Part shown: positions 1 to 7,693 of the stretch, piece after piece | Numbering within the stretch: the first letter of the stretch is position 1 | How the letters are laid out: each line of letters opens with the position of its first letter | Made by a program: the position numbers and the translations under genes | Origin: Curtobacterium sp. ER1/6 | Lineage (GTDB): Bacteria > Actinomycetota > Actinomycetes > Actinomycetales > Microbacteriaceae | Length of the DNA stretch: 64,000 nucleotides | Assembly: GCF_001742745.1 (NCBI RefSeq) | Contig: NZ_MJAK01000009.1 | Location: forward strand, 1-64,000 | Direction of reading: 5' to 3' | Notes under the pieces: generated by a model | What the model saw: the letters and a program-made list of their open reading frames with translations, nothing else | What the model was told of the DNA's origin: nothing | Databases searched by the model: none

Positions 1-26
1 CGGGCCCCGCCACGGGCCTCCCGTCC
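1..26. repeat. Right arm of a GGACGGGAGGC-family palindrome, cut by the window edge
   Basis: The first 26 bases end in GCCTCCCGTCC, the right arm of the hairpin that recurs complete at 8737, 26930, 33291, 54657, 56624 and 63476. The left arm would lie before the window. Confidence 0.6.
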
Positions 27-44
27 GCCGCTCCCGCGTCAGCG

Positions 45-121
45 AGACGCCGTCGTCGTCCCCAGACGCCGCCGGATCTGGCGGCGTCTCGCCGCGCAGT
101 GGGCGTCTCGCACAGACGCCC
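45..121. terminator. Cluster of AGACGCC hairpins after the MetE-like gene
   Basis: Two perfect hairpins lie back to back: AGACGCCGCC/GGCGGCGTCT at 64-89 with a 6-nt loop, and GGGCGTCT/AGACGCCC at 101-121 with a 5-nt loop. A further AGACGCC copy starts at 46. The second hairpin ends 6 nt from the stop of the minus-strand gene at 127 and is its likely terminator. There is no T tract, as is usual for this GC-rich genome. Confidence 0.6.
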
Positions 122-126
122 CCGGC

Positions 127-1326
127 TCAGCCGAACAGGCGACGGCTCGCGATCTCGGCACCCTCGGTCAGCGCGCGGAGCTTCGCCCACGCGACGTCCG
201 ACGCCACGAACTCGTAGCTCGCGAAGGTCGCCAGGCCGCAGTCGGTGCCGGCGACGATGCGGGTCGGGTCGCCCACGGCCTCGGCGGCCTCGACGATGCG
301 GTTCGCGACGAGCTGCGGGTGCTCGAGGTAGTTCGTCGTCACGTCGATCACCCCGGGCACGAGCACGGCGTCCTCGGGGAGCGGCAGGTCGCGGAACGCG
401 GGGAACTCGTGCGCGTGCCGCGGGTTGCCGAACGGGATGCTGAAGGACCCGACCTCCGCGCGGTACAGGTGCGGCAGCAGCACGTCGACCGGCACGTCGT
501 CCTGGTGCGGGCCCTGCCAGTTGCCGTAGCAGACGTGCAGGCGCGTCCGTTCCTTCGGGATGTTCCGCAGCGCGTGGTTGAGCGCGTCGACGTGCAGGTC
601 CACGGCGGCCAGGAACTCGTCGAGGGGTGCGTCGCCGAAGTGGATCACACGTTCCATCGCGAGGTCGGGGGCGTCGAGCTGCAGGACGTGGCCGCGGGCG
701 ACGATCTCCTCGTACTCGACGCGGAGCTGCTCGGCGAGCGCGAAGACGTACTCTCGGTGGTCGCGGTAGTGCGGGTTCTGCTCGTCGAGCAGCAGGGTCG
801 TCGCGACGATGCCCGGGGTCGCGGCGGAGAGGAAGGTGCCCGCCGGGGTCCGGCCCGCGGCGGCGTTCCGCGCGAGCTCGCGCTCGAAGCCGTCGAGGTC
901 CTCGCGGATGCCGGCGCGCTCCTGGTCGTACTCGAGCAGTCCCTGCGCGACCGGGGTGTCCCAGACGCGTGCGAACTCGGCGCCCTCGTCGATCTGACGC
1001 GCCTGGAACGCGGCGTACTCGGGGAACTTCACGGAGTCGAGCGTCGGCTTCCGGTGGCCCGTCCCGCCGAAGCCGGACAGGCGCTCACGGATGTAGGTCG
1101 AGAAGCCGACGCGGGGCACCTCGCCGTCGTTCACCACGTCGATGCCGGCGTCGAGCTGCGCGTCGACCGTCCGTGCGAGCACGGCGGCGGTCTCCTCGCG
1201 GAGTGCATCGGCGTCGTACGGCTTCCCCTGGTCGCGGGCGACCAGGAGCGCGGTGAGCTCGGGCGTCCGGGGGAGCGACCCGGTGTGGGTGGTCAGGATG
1301 CGGTCGGTCGAGTTCTGGAGCGGCAC
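127..1326 (-). CDS. Cobalamin-independent methionine synthase (MetE C-terminal domain)-like protein
   Basis: The 399-residue product is about half the length of full MetE and corresponds to its catalytic C-terminal barrel. It starts with the family signature THTGSLPRT near residue 12, has NDGEVPR near 67, and keeps the zinc ligands seen in MetE: HVC near residue 267 and the late cysteine in TDCGL near 363. Such short paralogues transfer methyl or alkyl groups between thiols, but the substrate is not evident; it need not make methionine. It is divergent from the MFS permease at 1474, and a palindromic operator lies between them, so the two may be co-regulated. A hairpin cluster follows the stop. 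Confidence 0.8.
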   Translation of the reverse strand: MPLQNSTDRILTTHTGSLPRTPELTALLVARDQGKPYDADALREETAAVLARTVDAQLDAGIDVVNDGEVPRVGFSTYIRERLSGFGGTGHRKPTLDSVKFPEYAAFQARQIDEGAEFARVWDTPVAQGLLEYDQERAGIREDLDGFERELARNAAAGRTPAGTFLSAATPGIVATTLLLDEQNPHYRDHREYVFALAEQLRVEYEEIVARGHVLQLDAPDLAMERVIHFGDAPLDEFLAAVDLHVDALNHALRNIPKERTRLHVCYGNWQGPHQDDVPVDVLLPHLYRAEVGSFSIPFGNPRHAHEFPAFRDLPLPEDAVLVPGVIDVTTNYLEHPQLVANRIVEAAEAVGDPTRIVAGTDCGLATFASYEFVASDVAWAKLRALTEGAEIASRRLFG

Positions 1327-1392
1327 CCCGCCACGGTACCGACGGGAGGCGCGTGGTCGCGCAGTCGTGACGTCTCGCGTCCATCTCTACAG

Positions 1393-1443
1393 CAGGTTCC
1401 TGAACCTGTGAGACCGTAAAGCTGCGCTGCTACTGGGAACCTG
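1393..1443. promoter_or_regulatory. Palindromic operator plus third half-site in a divergent promoter region
   Basis: CAGGTTC-CT-GAACCTG at 1393-1408 is a perfect 7-2-7 inverted repeat, and a third GAACCTG half-site lies at 1437-1443. The element sits between the divergent MetE-like gene and the MFS gene. The GntR regulator at 3054 is the nearest candidate to bind it; this is inference. Confidence 0.55.
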
Positions 1444-1473
1444 CCTGGAATCCCCGGAGTACGGTCCGCTCTC

Positions 1474-2922
1474 GTGAGCAGCACGACGAACGGGGCGATC
1501 AAGAGCCTGGTGCCCGCCAGGATGGACCGGATGCCGTGGACGAGGTTCCACTGGAGCGTGGTGGTGGGGTTGGGGGTGTCCTGGATCCTCGACGGCCTCG
1601 AGATCCAGATCGTCTCGAACGCCGGGTTCCAGGCGGACCTCGGACTCTCGACCCAGCAGGTCACGTACCTCGGCACCATCTACCTGTTCGGTCAGGTCAT
1701 CGGAGCGCTCGTGTTCGGGCGGCTGTCCGACCGCCTCGGTCGACGGAAGCTGTTCATCCTCACGCTCGCGATCTACCTGATCGGCTCGGGCATCGCCGGC
1801 TTCGCGCAGGACTTCTGGTTCCTGGCGGCCTTCCGCTTCGTCGCCGGCCTCGGCATCGGCGGTGAGTACGCGGCGATCAACTCCGCGATCGACGAGCTGA
1901 TCCCCTCGAAGTACCGCGGTCACGTCGACATCGCGATCAACGGGACCTACTGGGGCGGTGCCGCCCTCGGCGCCTTCGCGAACATCTACCTGCTCGACAC
2001 CTCGATCTTCGCGGAGAACATCGGGTGGCGGATCGGGTTCTTCCTCGGCCCGGTGCTCGGCATCGCGATCATCTTCCTCCGACGCCACATCCCGGAGAGT
2101 CCCCGGTGGCTCATGACGCACGGCCGCGAGGACGAGGCCGAGCGGACCGTCTCCCAGATCGAGGAGTCGGTCGAGAAGTCCACCGGCCACCGGCTGCCCG
2201 ACGTCGACGACTCGAAGGCCATGACCGTCACGCCGCTCGACAAGGTCGGCTTCCTGACCATCGCGCGCGTGCTGCTCAAGCAGTACCCGACCCGGACGCT
2301 GGTCGGCGCGACGATGATGATCACGCAGGCGTTCCTCTACAACGCGATCTTCTTCACGTACGCCCTCGTCCTCACCAACTTCTTCGGGTTGAAGACCTCG
2401 GAGACGTCGATCTACTTCTTCCCCTTCGCGATCGGCAACCTGCTCGGGCCGATCATCCTCGGGCGGTTCTTCGACACGTGGGGCCGTCGGCAGATGATCT
2501 TCCTGACCTACCTAGTGTCGGGGCTGGTGCTGGCGACGTCGGCGTTCCTCTTCCGGGCCGACGCGATCAGCGCCACCGTCCAGGTCGTGTTCTGGTGCGT
2601 CTCGTTCTTCTTCGCCTCCGCGGGGGCGTCGAGTGCCTACCTCACCGTCAGCGAGATCTTCCCGCTCGAGCTCCGGTCGCAGGCCATCTCGTACTTCTTC
2701 GCGCTCGCGCAGATCTTCGGTGCCGTCGCGCCGACCATCTACGGAGCGTTCATCGGGGACGGTTCGTCGCGGGAGCCGCTGTTCTGGGGGTACCTGCTCG
2801 GCTCCGGGGTGATGATCGTCGGTGGCGTCATCGCGCTGATCTTCGGCGTCGACGCGGCACGCAAGGGCCTCGAGGACATCACGCAACCGCTGTCCGTGCT
2901 CACCGAGGCCAGCAAGAAGTAA
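1474..2922 (+). CDS. MFS transporter, metabolite:H+ symporter type
   Basis: The 482-residue protein has the twelve-helix pattern of the major facilitator superfamily. An early MDRMPWTRFHW segment precedes helix 1, the motif A sequence GRLSDRLGRRK lies near residue 80 between helices 2 and 3, and PESPRWL is near residue 207 in the central loop, as in sugar and aromatic-acid transporters. It most likely imports a small organic solute by proton symport; the substrate is not evident. The GTG start has a TACGGT -10 hexamer at 1460-1465 only 8 nt upstream, which suggests a leaderless transcript. It is followed by a strong terminator and a GntR regulator gene. Confidence 0.85.
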   Translation: MSSTTNGAIKSLVPARMDRMPWTRFHWSVVVGLGVSWILDGLEIQIVSNAGFQADLGLSTQQVTYLGTIYLFGQVIGALVFGRLSDRLGRRKLFILTLAIYLIGSGIAGFAQDFWFLAAFRFVAGLGIGGEYAAINSAIDELIPSKYRGHVDIAINGTYWGGAALGAFANIYLLDTSIFAENIGWRIGFFLGPVLGIAIIFLRRHIPESPRWLMTHGREDEAERTVSQIEESVEKSTGHRLPDVDDSKAMTVTPLDKVGFLTIARVLLKQYPTRTLVGATMMITQAFLYNAIFFTYALVLTNFFGLKTSETSIYFFPFAIGNLLGPIILGRFFDTWGRRQMIFLTYLVSGLVLATSAFLFRADAISATVQVVFWCVSFFFASAGASSAYLTVSEIFPLELRSQAISYFFALAQIFGAVAPTIYGAFIGDGSSREPLFWGYLLGSGVMIVGGVIALIFGVDAARKGLEDITQPLSVLTEASKK

Positions 2923-2946
2923 CACTTCGTACACGAAATGTTCTGG

Positions 2947-2977
2947 GCCGACACCCTCCGCTTGGGAGGGTGTCGGC
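2947..2977. terminator. Perfect 13-bp stem terminator after the MFS gene
   Basis: GCCGACACCCTCC at 2947-2959 pairs fully with 2965-2977 across the loop GCTTG. It begins 24 nt after the stop codon of the permease. Confidence 0.8.
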
Positions 2978-3053
2978 ATGGCACTCCTCCACACTCCGAC
3001 ACCGACCGGAGCGGTCCACCGGTCGCCCGTCCACGGACCGCTCGGTGGCACCG

Positions 3054-3746
3054 ATGCGTGAGCCTGGCTGGATGGATCGCGCATCGTCCCCGGTCACGGG
3101 CCGGGTCCCCGACCCGCAGGGCATCCGACGCAGCCTGCTGCGCGATGCTGTCTTCCTCAAGCTGCTCGAGAACGTCCTGCGCGGTGTGTACCGGCGGGGG
3201 CAGCGGTTGCGCCTCGACGACATCGCCGAGGACATGCAGGTGTCGCGGACGCCGGTGCGCGAAGCGCTCGTGCCGCTCGAGGCCCTCCGGCTCGTGAGCG
3301 TGCAGCGGTACGTCGGTGTCGTGGTGGCGCCGTGGTCGGTCGGGCAGATGGTGGAACGGCTGCGGGTGGCTCGGGCCATGATCGCGGAGCCCGCCGTCGG
3401 TGGGCCGGGTGTCGAGGAGCCCTTCGACGCACAGCGGCTGCGGTCGTGCCTGACCGAGGCGGGCGCACTCGTCGAGCTCGGTGCCTGGTACCTGCGGCGC
3501 CGAGGGGCGGTGGTGAGTTCGGACTGGCTCGTCGCGCAGCGTCCGGTGCTCGACGCGTTCTTCACGGACGACGTCGCGGTGGCCAACGGCATCGATGCGG
3601 TCGTGGGGCGCCGTGCGCGGGTGCAGCAGGTCGAGCGTGCCGCGGCCGCTGCGGAGCTCGGGCAGCTCGACTCCTGTGCCGCGGAACTCGTGGGGCTCGC
3701 CGACGACCTCATCGCGCTGCCCGACCGGTTCCGTTCGGCTGCCTGA
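3054..3746 (+). CDS. GntR-family transcriptional regulator
   Basis: The 230-residue product has a GntR winged helix near residues 20-85: DDIAEDMQVSRTPVREAL is the classic recognition segment, followed by LRLVSVQRYVGVVVAP. The C-terminal part is helical, as in FadR/FCD regulators, but I cannot place a clear metal-binding His set, so the ligand is open. The reading frame is open far upstream inside the permease gene; I chose ATG 3054 because the permease terminator precedes it. An alternative ATG is at 3072. It is the likely local regulator of the MFS/MetE-like pair. Confidence 0.8.
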   Translation: MREPGWMDRASSPVTGRVPDPQGIRRSLLRDAVFLKLLENVLRGVYRRGQRLRLDDIAEDMQVSRTPVREALVPLEALRLVSVQRYVGVVVAPWSVGQMVERLRVARAMIAEPAVGGPGVEEPFDAQRLRSCLTEAGALVELGAWYLRRRGAVVSSDWLVAQRPVLDAFFTDDVAVANGIDAVVGRRARVQQVERAAAAAELGQLDSCAAELVGLADDLIALPDRFRSAA

Positions 3747-3757
3747 AGACCCAGAGC

Positions 3758-3784
3758 GGGGGCGCGGACCGGGTCCGCGCCCCC
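3758..3784. terminator. Terminator hairpin after the GntR gene
   Basis: GGGGGCGCGGACC at 3758-3770 pairs with GGTCCGCGCCCCC ending at 3784. It starts 12 nt after the stop. Confidence 0.75.
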
Positions 3785-4063
3785 TGGTCGTCCCCGCACG
3801 AGCGCATCGCGATCGGGCGCGCCGGGCTCGGCAGGAGGGGACGACGTCTGGTGCTGTGTCGCGACTGCGGGGGAGGACCCCCGGAATGTGATCGCCGCGT
3901 CCCGATGATGCTAGGCGTCGGGGTACGGCTCGACAACCCCCAGATGTCCCCACTTCAGGGGACCGAGCATCGCGAGTCGGCCCGAGTCGGAACTCGGCGG
4001 TGGCTGAGGTCGAGCGGAGGCCGGTCCTCCTGTATGGTGGGACCTGCGTTCGCGAGAGCGCAT
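3785..4063. other. Gene-free spacer before tRNA-Ser, with a small tRNA-like hairpin
   Basis: No convincing gene is seen here. At 3946-3967 the sequence GTCCCC-N6-GGGGACCGAG matches the variable-arm stem and start of the T arm of the tRNA-Ser 120 nt downstream. A TATGGT hexamer at 4033-4038 could be the -10 of the tRNA promoter. Confidence 0.4.
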
Positions 4064-4153
4064 GGAGACGTCGCATAGTTCGGCCGAGTGCACCACCCTG
4101 CTAAGGTGGAGTCCCCTTTGAGGGGACCGAGGGTTCAAATCCCTCCGTCTCCG
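4064..4153 (+). tRNA. tRNA-Ser(GCU)
   Basis: The 90-nt gene folds into a class II tRNA. The acceptor stem is GGAGACG/CGTCTCC, the anticodon arm CCACC-CTGCTAA-GGTGG carries GCT, the long variable arm is GTCCCC-TTTGA-GGGGAC, and the T loop GGTTCAAATCC is standard. The discriminator is G and CCA is not encoded. Confidence 0.95.
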
Positions 4154-4155
4154 CA

Positions 4156-4198
4156 CGAACGACGAGACCCCCGCCCCGCGCGGGGGTCTCTTCGTTCG
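4156..4198 (+). terminator. tRNA-Ser terminator
   Basis: GAGACCCCCG at 4164-4173 pairs with CGGGGGTCTC at 4181-4190. Flanking CGAACGA and TCGTTCG extend the stem. It lies 3 nt after the tRNA. Confidence 0.85.
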
Positions 4199-4268
4199 TG
4201 CCGGGCTCGTCGTGCCGGGCTCGTCATACCCGGCTCGTCATACCCGGCTCGTCGTCCCGGGTTCGTCG
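4199..4268. repeat. Five tandem 14-bp units after tRNA-Ser
   Basis: Five exactly abutting 14-nt units fill 70 bp: units 1 and 2 are TGCCGGGCTCGTCR, units 3 and 4 TACCCGGCTCGTCR, unit 5 TCCCGGGTTCGTCG. The period is not a multiple of three, so it is unlikely to be coding. It fills most of the gap between the tRNA terminator and the next promoter. Confidence 0.85.
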
Positions 4269-4305
4269 TCGCAGCCCCGTCGCACCGGTCGGCTACCGTT
4301 GCCGG

Positions 4306-5316
4306 GTGCTCCGCCGATCCGTCCTCACCGCCGCCGTCCTCGTGCTGGCGAGTGTGTCGCTCACCGGGTGTGTCGGAGCGACCGGGTCGTCCCGCCCCGT
4401 GGTGGAGGCGTACGCCGAACCCGGGGACGGACTCGCCGCCCGGGTGACCGCCGCGACCGAGCTCGCCGCGACGATCGGCATCGACGGTGTCACCCTGACG
4501 GACGACGGTGCCGCACTGCACCCGCTGCCCGAGGGCACCGACGAACTGACCCGTGCCGCGGCCGCTGGCAGTGCCGGCACCGAACTGCTCGTCAGCAACT
4601 ACTCCGAGTCGCTCGGTGACTTCTCCCCGGAGACCGGCACGGCGCTGCTCGGCGACCCGGACGCCCGCGAGCACGTCGCCCACGAGCTCGCCGCCCTCGC
4701 TGCGGAGCATCACCTCGACGGCGTGCAGATCGACCTCGAGTCCCTGCGCGCGCAGGACCGCGCCGGACTCGTCGCCTTCGCCGCAGCACTCGAGGCAGCC
4801 GTGCACGACGAGCTCGGGGACGACGCCGAGGTCTCGATGGCCGTGATGGCCTCAACGTCGGCGTCCGGCTTCCGGGACACCGGCTACGACCTCCGCGCTC
4901 TCGCGGAACACGTCGACCGGTTCGTCCTCATGACGTACGACGAGCACGGCCCGTGGAGCGAGCCGGGCACGATCGGCGCGCTGTCCTGGGCGCAGCGGGT
5001 CGTCGGGACGGCTGAGCGCGAGGGGCTGTCGGCGGACCGGATCGACCTCGGCATCGCCGGCTACGGGTACGTGTGGGGCGCCGACGAGGGCTCCGACGAC
5101 GCGGGCCAGGTGTCGCCCGCACGAGCACGCGACCTCGCCGGCGACGCTGCGCGGTGGTCGGAGCGGACGGGGGAGTGGTCCGCGACGCTCGCCGACGGCC
5201 GCGAGCTGCACTGGTCGGACGCCCGGTCGTACCGGGCGCGGGTGGCGCTGGCGCGGGACCTCGGGCTGCACGGGGTCGCGTACTGGTCGCTCGGCACGCA
5301 GGCGCTGCCCGCCTGA
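4306..5316 (+). CDS. GH18-like glycosyl hydrolase lipoprotein (YaaH/SleL type)
   Basis: The 336-residue product begins with a lipoprotein signal, SVSLTGC, with the lipid-attachment Cys near residue 22. The rest is a family 18 barrel. HLDGVQIDLESL near residue 146 corresponds to the GH18 active-site strand DGxDxDxE with Q in the fourth position and the acid Glu kept; spore and wall hydrolases of the YaaH type have N there. FVLMTYDEHG near 205 and a late GVAYWSLG near 325 are also family features. It would act on chitin-like or peptidoglycan glycans outside the membrane. The GTG start is 6 nt after TACCGT at 4294-4299, a leaderless arrangement. Confidence 0.75.
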   Translation: MLRRSVLTAAVLVLASVSLTGCVGATGSSRPVVEAYAEPGDGLAARVTAATELAATIGIDGVTLTDDGAALHPLPEGTDELTRAAAAGSAGTELLVSNYSESLGDFSPETGTALLGDPDAREHVAHELAALAAEHHLDGVQIDLESLRAQDRAGLVAFAAALEAAVHDELGDDAEVSMAVMASTSASGFRDTGYDLRALAEHVDRFVLMTYDEHGPWSEPGTIGALSWAQRVVGTAEREGLSADRIDLGIAGYGYVWGADEGSDDAGQVSPARARDLAGDAARWSERTGEWSATLADGRELHWSDARSYRARVALARDLGLHGVAYWSLGTQALPA

Positions 5317-5339
5317 CGGCAGCACGGTGCCGGGTCGCC

Positions 5340-6341
5340 TCAGGCCCGCGGCGGCGCCGTCGTCGAGCGCACCACGAGCGACGGCTGCACGAGGGTCCGC
5401 GTCGGTGCGGGCCCGGCCGTCGGACCGCCGATCAGCGACACCAGTCGCTCGACCGCGAGCCGCCCGACCTCGTCGTTGTGCGGGTCGACGGTCGTGAGCC
5501 GGACCAGGGGTGACGACGCCAGCGGGGTCTCGTCGTTCCCGATCACCGACACGTCCTCGGGGACCCGGAGGCCGGCGTCCCGCACCGCGGCGATCGCGCC
5601 CATCGCCATGACGTCGTTCGCGGCGAAGACCGCGGTCGTCCCGGGGTGCTCCGCGAGCGCGCGCCGCGTCCCCTCGTACCCGGTGGACTCGTCGGTCGGA
5701 CCGTCGCCGACCACGAGCGGGACGGCCCCCGCGGCGACCATCCGCTCGACGGCGGCCGCGCGCCGGGCGGCAGCCGGGCCTCCCGACCCGGTGACGTGGA
5801 CGATGCGCCGGTGCCCGAGCGACAGCAGGTGCTCGGTTGCCAGTCGGCCGCCCGCGGCCTCGTCGGAAGCGACCACGTCGAGACCCGGCGGCACCGTCGC
5901 CCGCTCGCCCGCGACGACCACCGGGGTGTCCTGCGGGACGACGGTGTCGGCGGATCCCTCGGCGGCCAGGACGACGCCGTCGACGCGGAGCGCGAGCAGG
6001 TCGTCGAGCGGCGAGGTGCCGAGGTGCGCGTTCGCCTGCGTGTCCGCCACGGTGAGCCGGAGCCCGTGCGGTGCGAGCGCGGTCCGGACGCCGTCGAGCA
6101 TCGGGACGAACCACGGGTTCCGGAAGTCGTCGACCACGACGCCGATCGTGCGGGTCCGCGTGCCCGCCAGGATCGCGGCGGCGCGGTTCGGCCGGTAGCC
6201 GAGCTCCGCGACGGCGGCGAGCACGGCGGTGCGGCGGGCGGCGGAGACACCGGGGTCGTCGCGCAGCACCATCGACACGAGCGACTTCGAGACCCCGGCA
6301 CGGGCGGCGACGTCGATGATCGTCGGCGGGCGGTGGGACAC
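5340..6341 (-). CDS. LacI-family transcriptional regulator
   Basis: The product (333 residues from the GTG at 6341) has the LacI helix-turn-helix at its N-terminus, TIIDVAARAGVSKSLVSMVLRD, then the hinge NRAAAILAGTRTRTIGVVV and a periplasmic-binding-like sugar domain with the usual late DVSVIGNDETPLA. An in-frame ATG at 6389 gives a 16-residue longer form; I prefer the GTG because LacI proteins begin just before TIxDVA. It is divergent from a dehydrogenase-isomerase operon across a 28-bp palindrome and very probably represses it, and itself, until a sugar or polyol is present. Confidence 0.85.
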   Translation of the reverse strand: MSHRPPTIIDVAARAGVSKSLVSMVLRDDPGVSAARRTAVLAAVAELGYRPNRAAAILAGTRTRTIGVVVDDFRNPWFVPMLDGVRTALAPHGLRLTVADTQANAHLGTSPLDDLLALRVDGVVLAAEGSADTVVPQDTPVVVAGERATVPPGLDVVASDEAAGGRLATEHLLSLGHRRIVHVTGSGGPAAARRAAAVERMVAAGAVPLVVGDGPTDESTGYEGTRRALAEHPGTTAVFAANDVMAMGAIAAVRDAGLRVPEDVSVIGNDETPLASSPLVRLTTVDPHNDEVGRLAVERLVSLIGGPTAGPAPTRTLVQPSLVVRSTTAPPRA

Positions 6342-6411
6342 GGGCGACTCCGATCGGACGTCGGGGGAACCAGGTGCTTGACAGGACATGGCGTGAGACG
6401 GGTACAGTCTA

Positions 6412-6439
6412 GTGCGTTCTGGAACGTTCCATAATGCAC
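6412..6439. promoter_or_regulatory. 28-bp LacI-type operator in the divergent promoter region
   Basis: The core TGGAACGTTCCA at 6420-6431 is a perfect palindrome with the central CG of LacI-family operators. Outer GTGC at 6412-6415 and GCAC at 6436-6439 and inner TT/AA bases are symmetrical about the same centre. A TTGACA at 6378-6383 and TACAGT at 6403-6408 upstream could be the promoter of the plus-strand operon, which places the operator just past the transcription start. Confidence 0.8.
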
Positions 6440-6463
6440 CTCACGTCTCGAAGGAGAGCACGC

Positions 6464-7693
6464 ATGGTCGACAGCATCGGCGTCGCCGTCATCGGCGCCG
6501 GCATGGCGGGGAAGGCACACGCGGCAGCGTGGCGCAACGCACCGTCCCTCTTCGCACCCACCCTGCCGCCCGTGCGGCTCGTCTCGGTGTGCGACGCGTA
6601 CGAGCCCGTCGCCGACGAGTCCGCGCGACGCTTCGGCTACGAGCGGCACGACACCGACTGGCGGGCGGTCGCCGCTGCGGACGACGTCGACGTCGTCAGC
6701 GTCGTCGTCGCCAACCACCTGCACCGCGAGGTCGTCGAGGGACTGCTCGACGCGGGCAAGCACGTGCTGTGCGAGAAGCCCCTGTCCGACTCGCTCGAGG
6801 ACGCCCGCGCGATGGCCGACGCCGCCCGACGTGCCGCCGGTCGCGGGCTCGTCGCCCGCACCGGGTTCACCTACCGCCGTGCACCCGGGCTCGCCGCGAT
6901 CGCCGAGCTCGTCGGGGACGGCACGCTCGGCCGGGTGCTGCACGTCTCCGGCCGGTACTGGACCGACTACGGCGCCTCACCGGACGTCCCGACCTCCTGG
7001 CGCTTCGCCGGTGCCCCCGGGACGGGTGCACTCGCGGACGTCGGCTCGCACCTGACGTACGTCGCGGAGTTCCTCGCCGGTCCGGTGGTCAGCGTCAGCG
7101 GCGGGACCTTCACCACCGCCGTCACCAAGCGGCCGGTCGCCGCCGGGTTCGCCCTGCGCGGGCAGGACGTCCCGCTGACCGGCGAACGGGTCGCGGTGGA
7201 GAACGACGACTACGCCACGTTCTCGGCGCGCTTCGGCGACGGTTCCGTCGTCGGGTCGCTCGAGGTCTCGCGGGTCGCGACCAGCCACCCGAACGGTCTC
7301 GTGGTCGAGGTGTTCTGCGAGCACGGCGCCGCGCGCTGGGACCAGGAGCGCCCGTCGGAGATCGGCCTCGCGCTGCAGGCCGACGGATCGCGCACGGGTG
7401 GGTACCGCCAGGTCGTGCTCGGCCCGGACCACCCCTACGTCGCCGGTGGCATGGCGATGGACGCCCCGGGCGTCGGCTGGGGCCAGAACCAGATGTTCGA
7501 GTACCAGGCGCGCGCGTTCCTCGACGAGGTCGCCGGTGTCGCGGACCCGCTGCCCCGCAACGCGACCTTCGACGACGGCGTCCACAACATGGAGGTCCTC
7601 GACGCGGTGGCACGCTCCGCCGCCGACGGAGGCACGGCCGTCACCGTCCCCACCAGCACCGTCCCCACGAGCACCCGGGAGCAGGACGCATGA
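6464..7693 (+). CDS. Gfo/Idh/MocA-family NAD(P)-dependent oxidoreductase
   Basis: The 409-residue enzyme opens with the dinucleotide-binding strand VAVIGAGMAGKAHAAAWR and has the family EKP motif in HVLCEKPLSDS near residue 107, the lysine of which is catalytic. The C-terminal domain shows DVGSHLTYVAEFL with the expected His. It would oxidise a sugar or inositol-like polyol. ATG 6464 was chosen over the upstream ATG 6434 because GAAGGAGA lies 8 nt before it. The stop overlaps the start of the isomerase gene (ATGA), so both form one LacI-controlled operon. Confidence 0.85.
   Translation: MVDSIGVAVIGAGMAGKAHAAAWRNAPSLFAPTLPPVRLVSVCDAYEPVADESARRFGYERHDTDWRAVAAADDVDVVSVVVANHLHREVVEGLLDAGKHVLCEKPLSDSLEDARAMADAARRAAGRGLVARTGFTYRRAPGLAAIAELVGDGTLGRVLHVSGRYWTDYGASPDVPTSWRFAGAPGTGALADVGSHLTYVAEFLAGPVVSVSGGTFTTAVTKRPVAAGFALRGQDVPLTGERVAVENDDYATFSARFGDGSVVGSLEVSRVATSHPNGLVVEVFCEHGAARWDQERPSEIGLALQADGSRTGGYRQVVLGPDHPYVAGGMAMDAPGVGWGQNQMFEYQARAFLDEVAGVADPLPRNATFDDGVHNMEVLDAVARSAADGGTAVTVPTSTVPTSTREQDA

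Noticed and set aside
2926..2937. TTCGTACACGAA after the MFS stop, similar to the OhrR palindromes
   Set aside because: The centre is not symmetrical and it lies at a gene end before a terminator, so an operator role is unlikely.
4199..4268. The 14-bp repeats as a CRISPR array
   Set aside because: Units abut directly without spacers and no cas gene is near.
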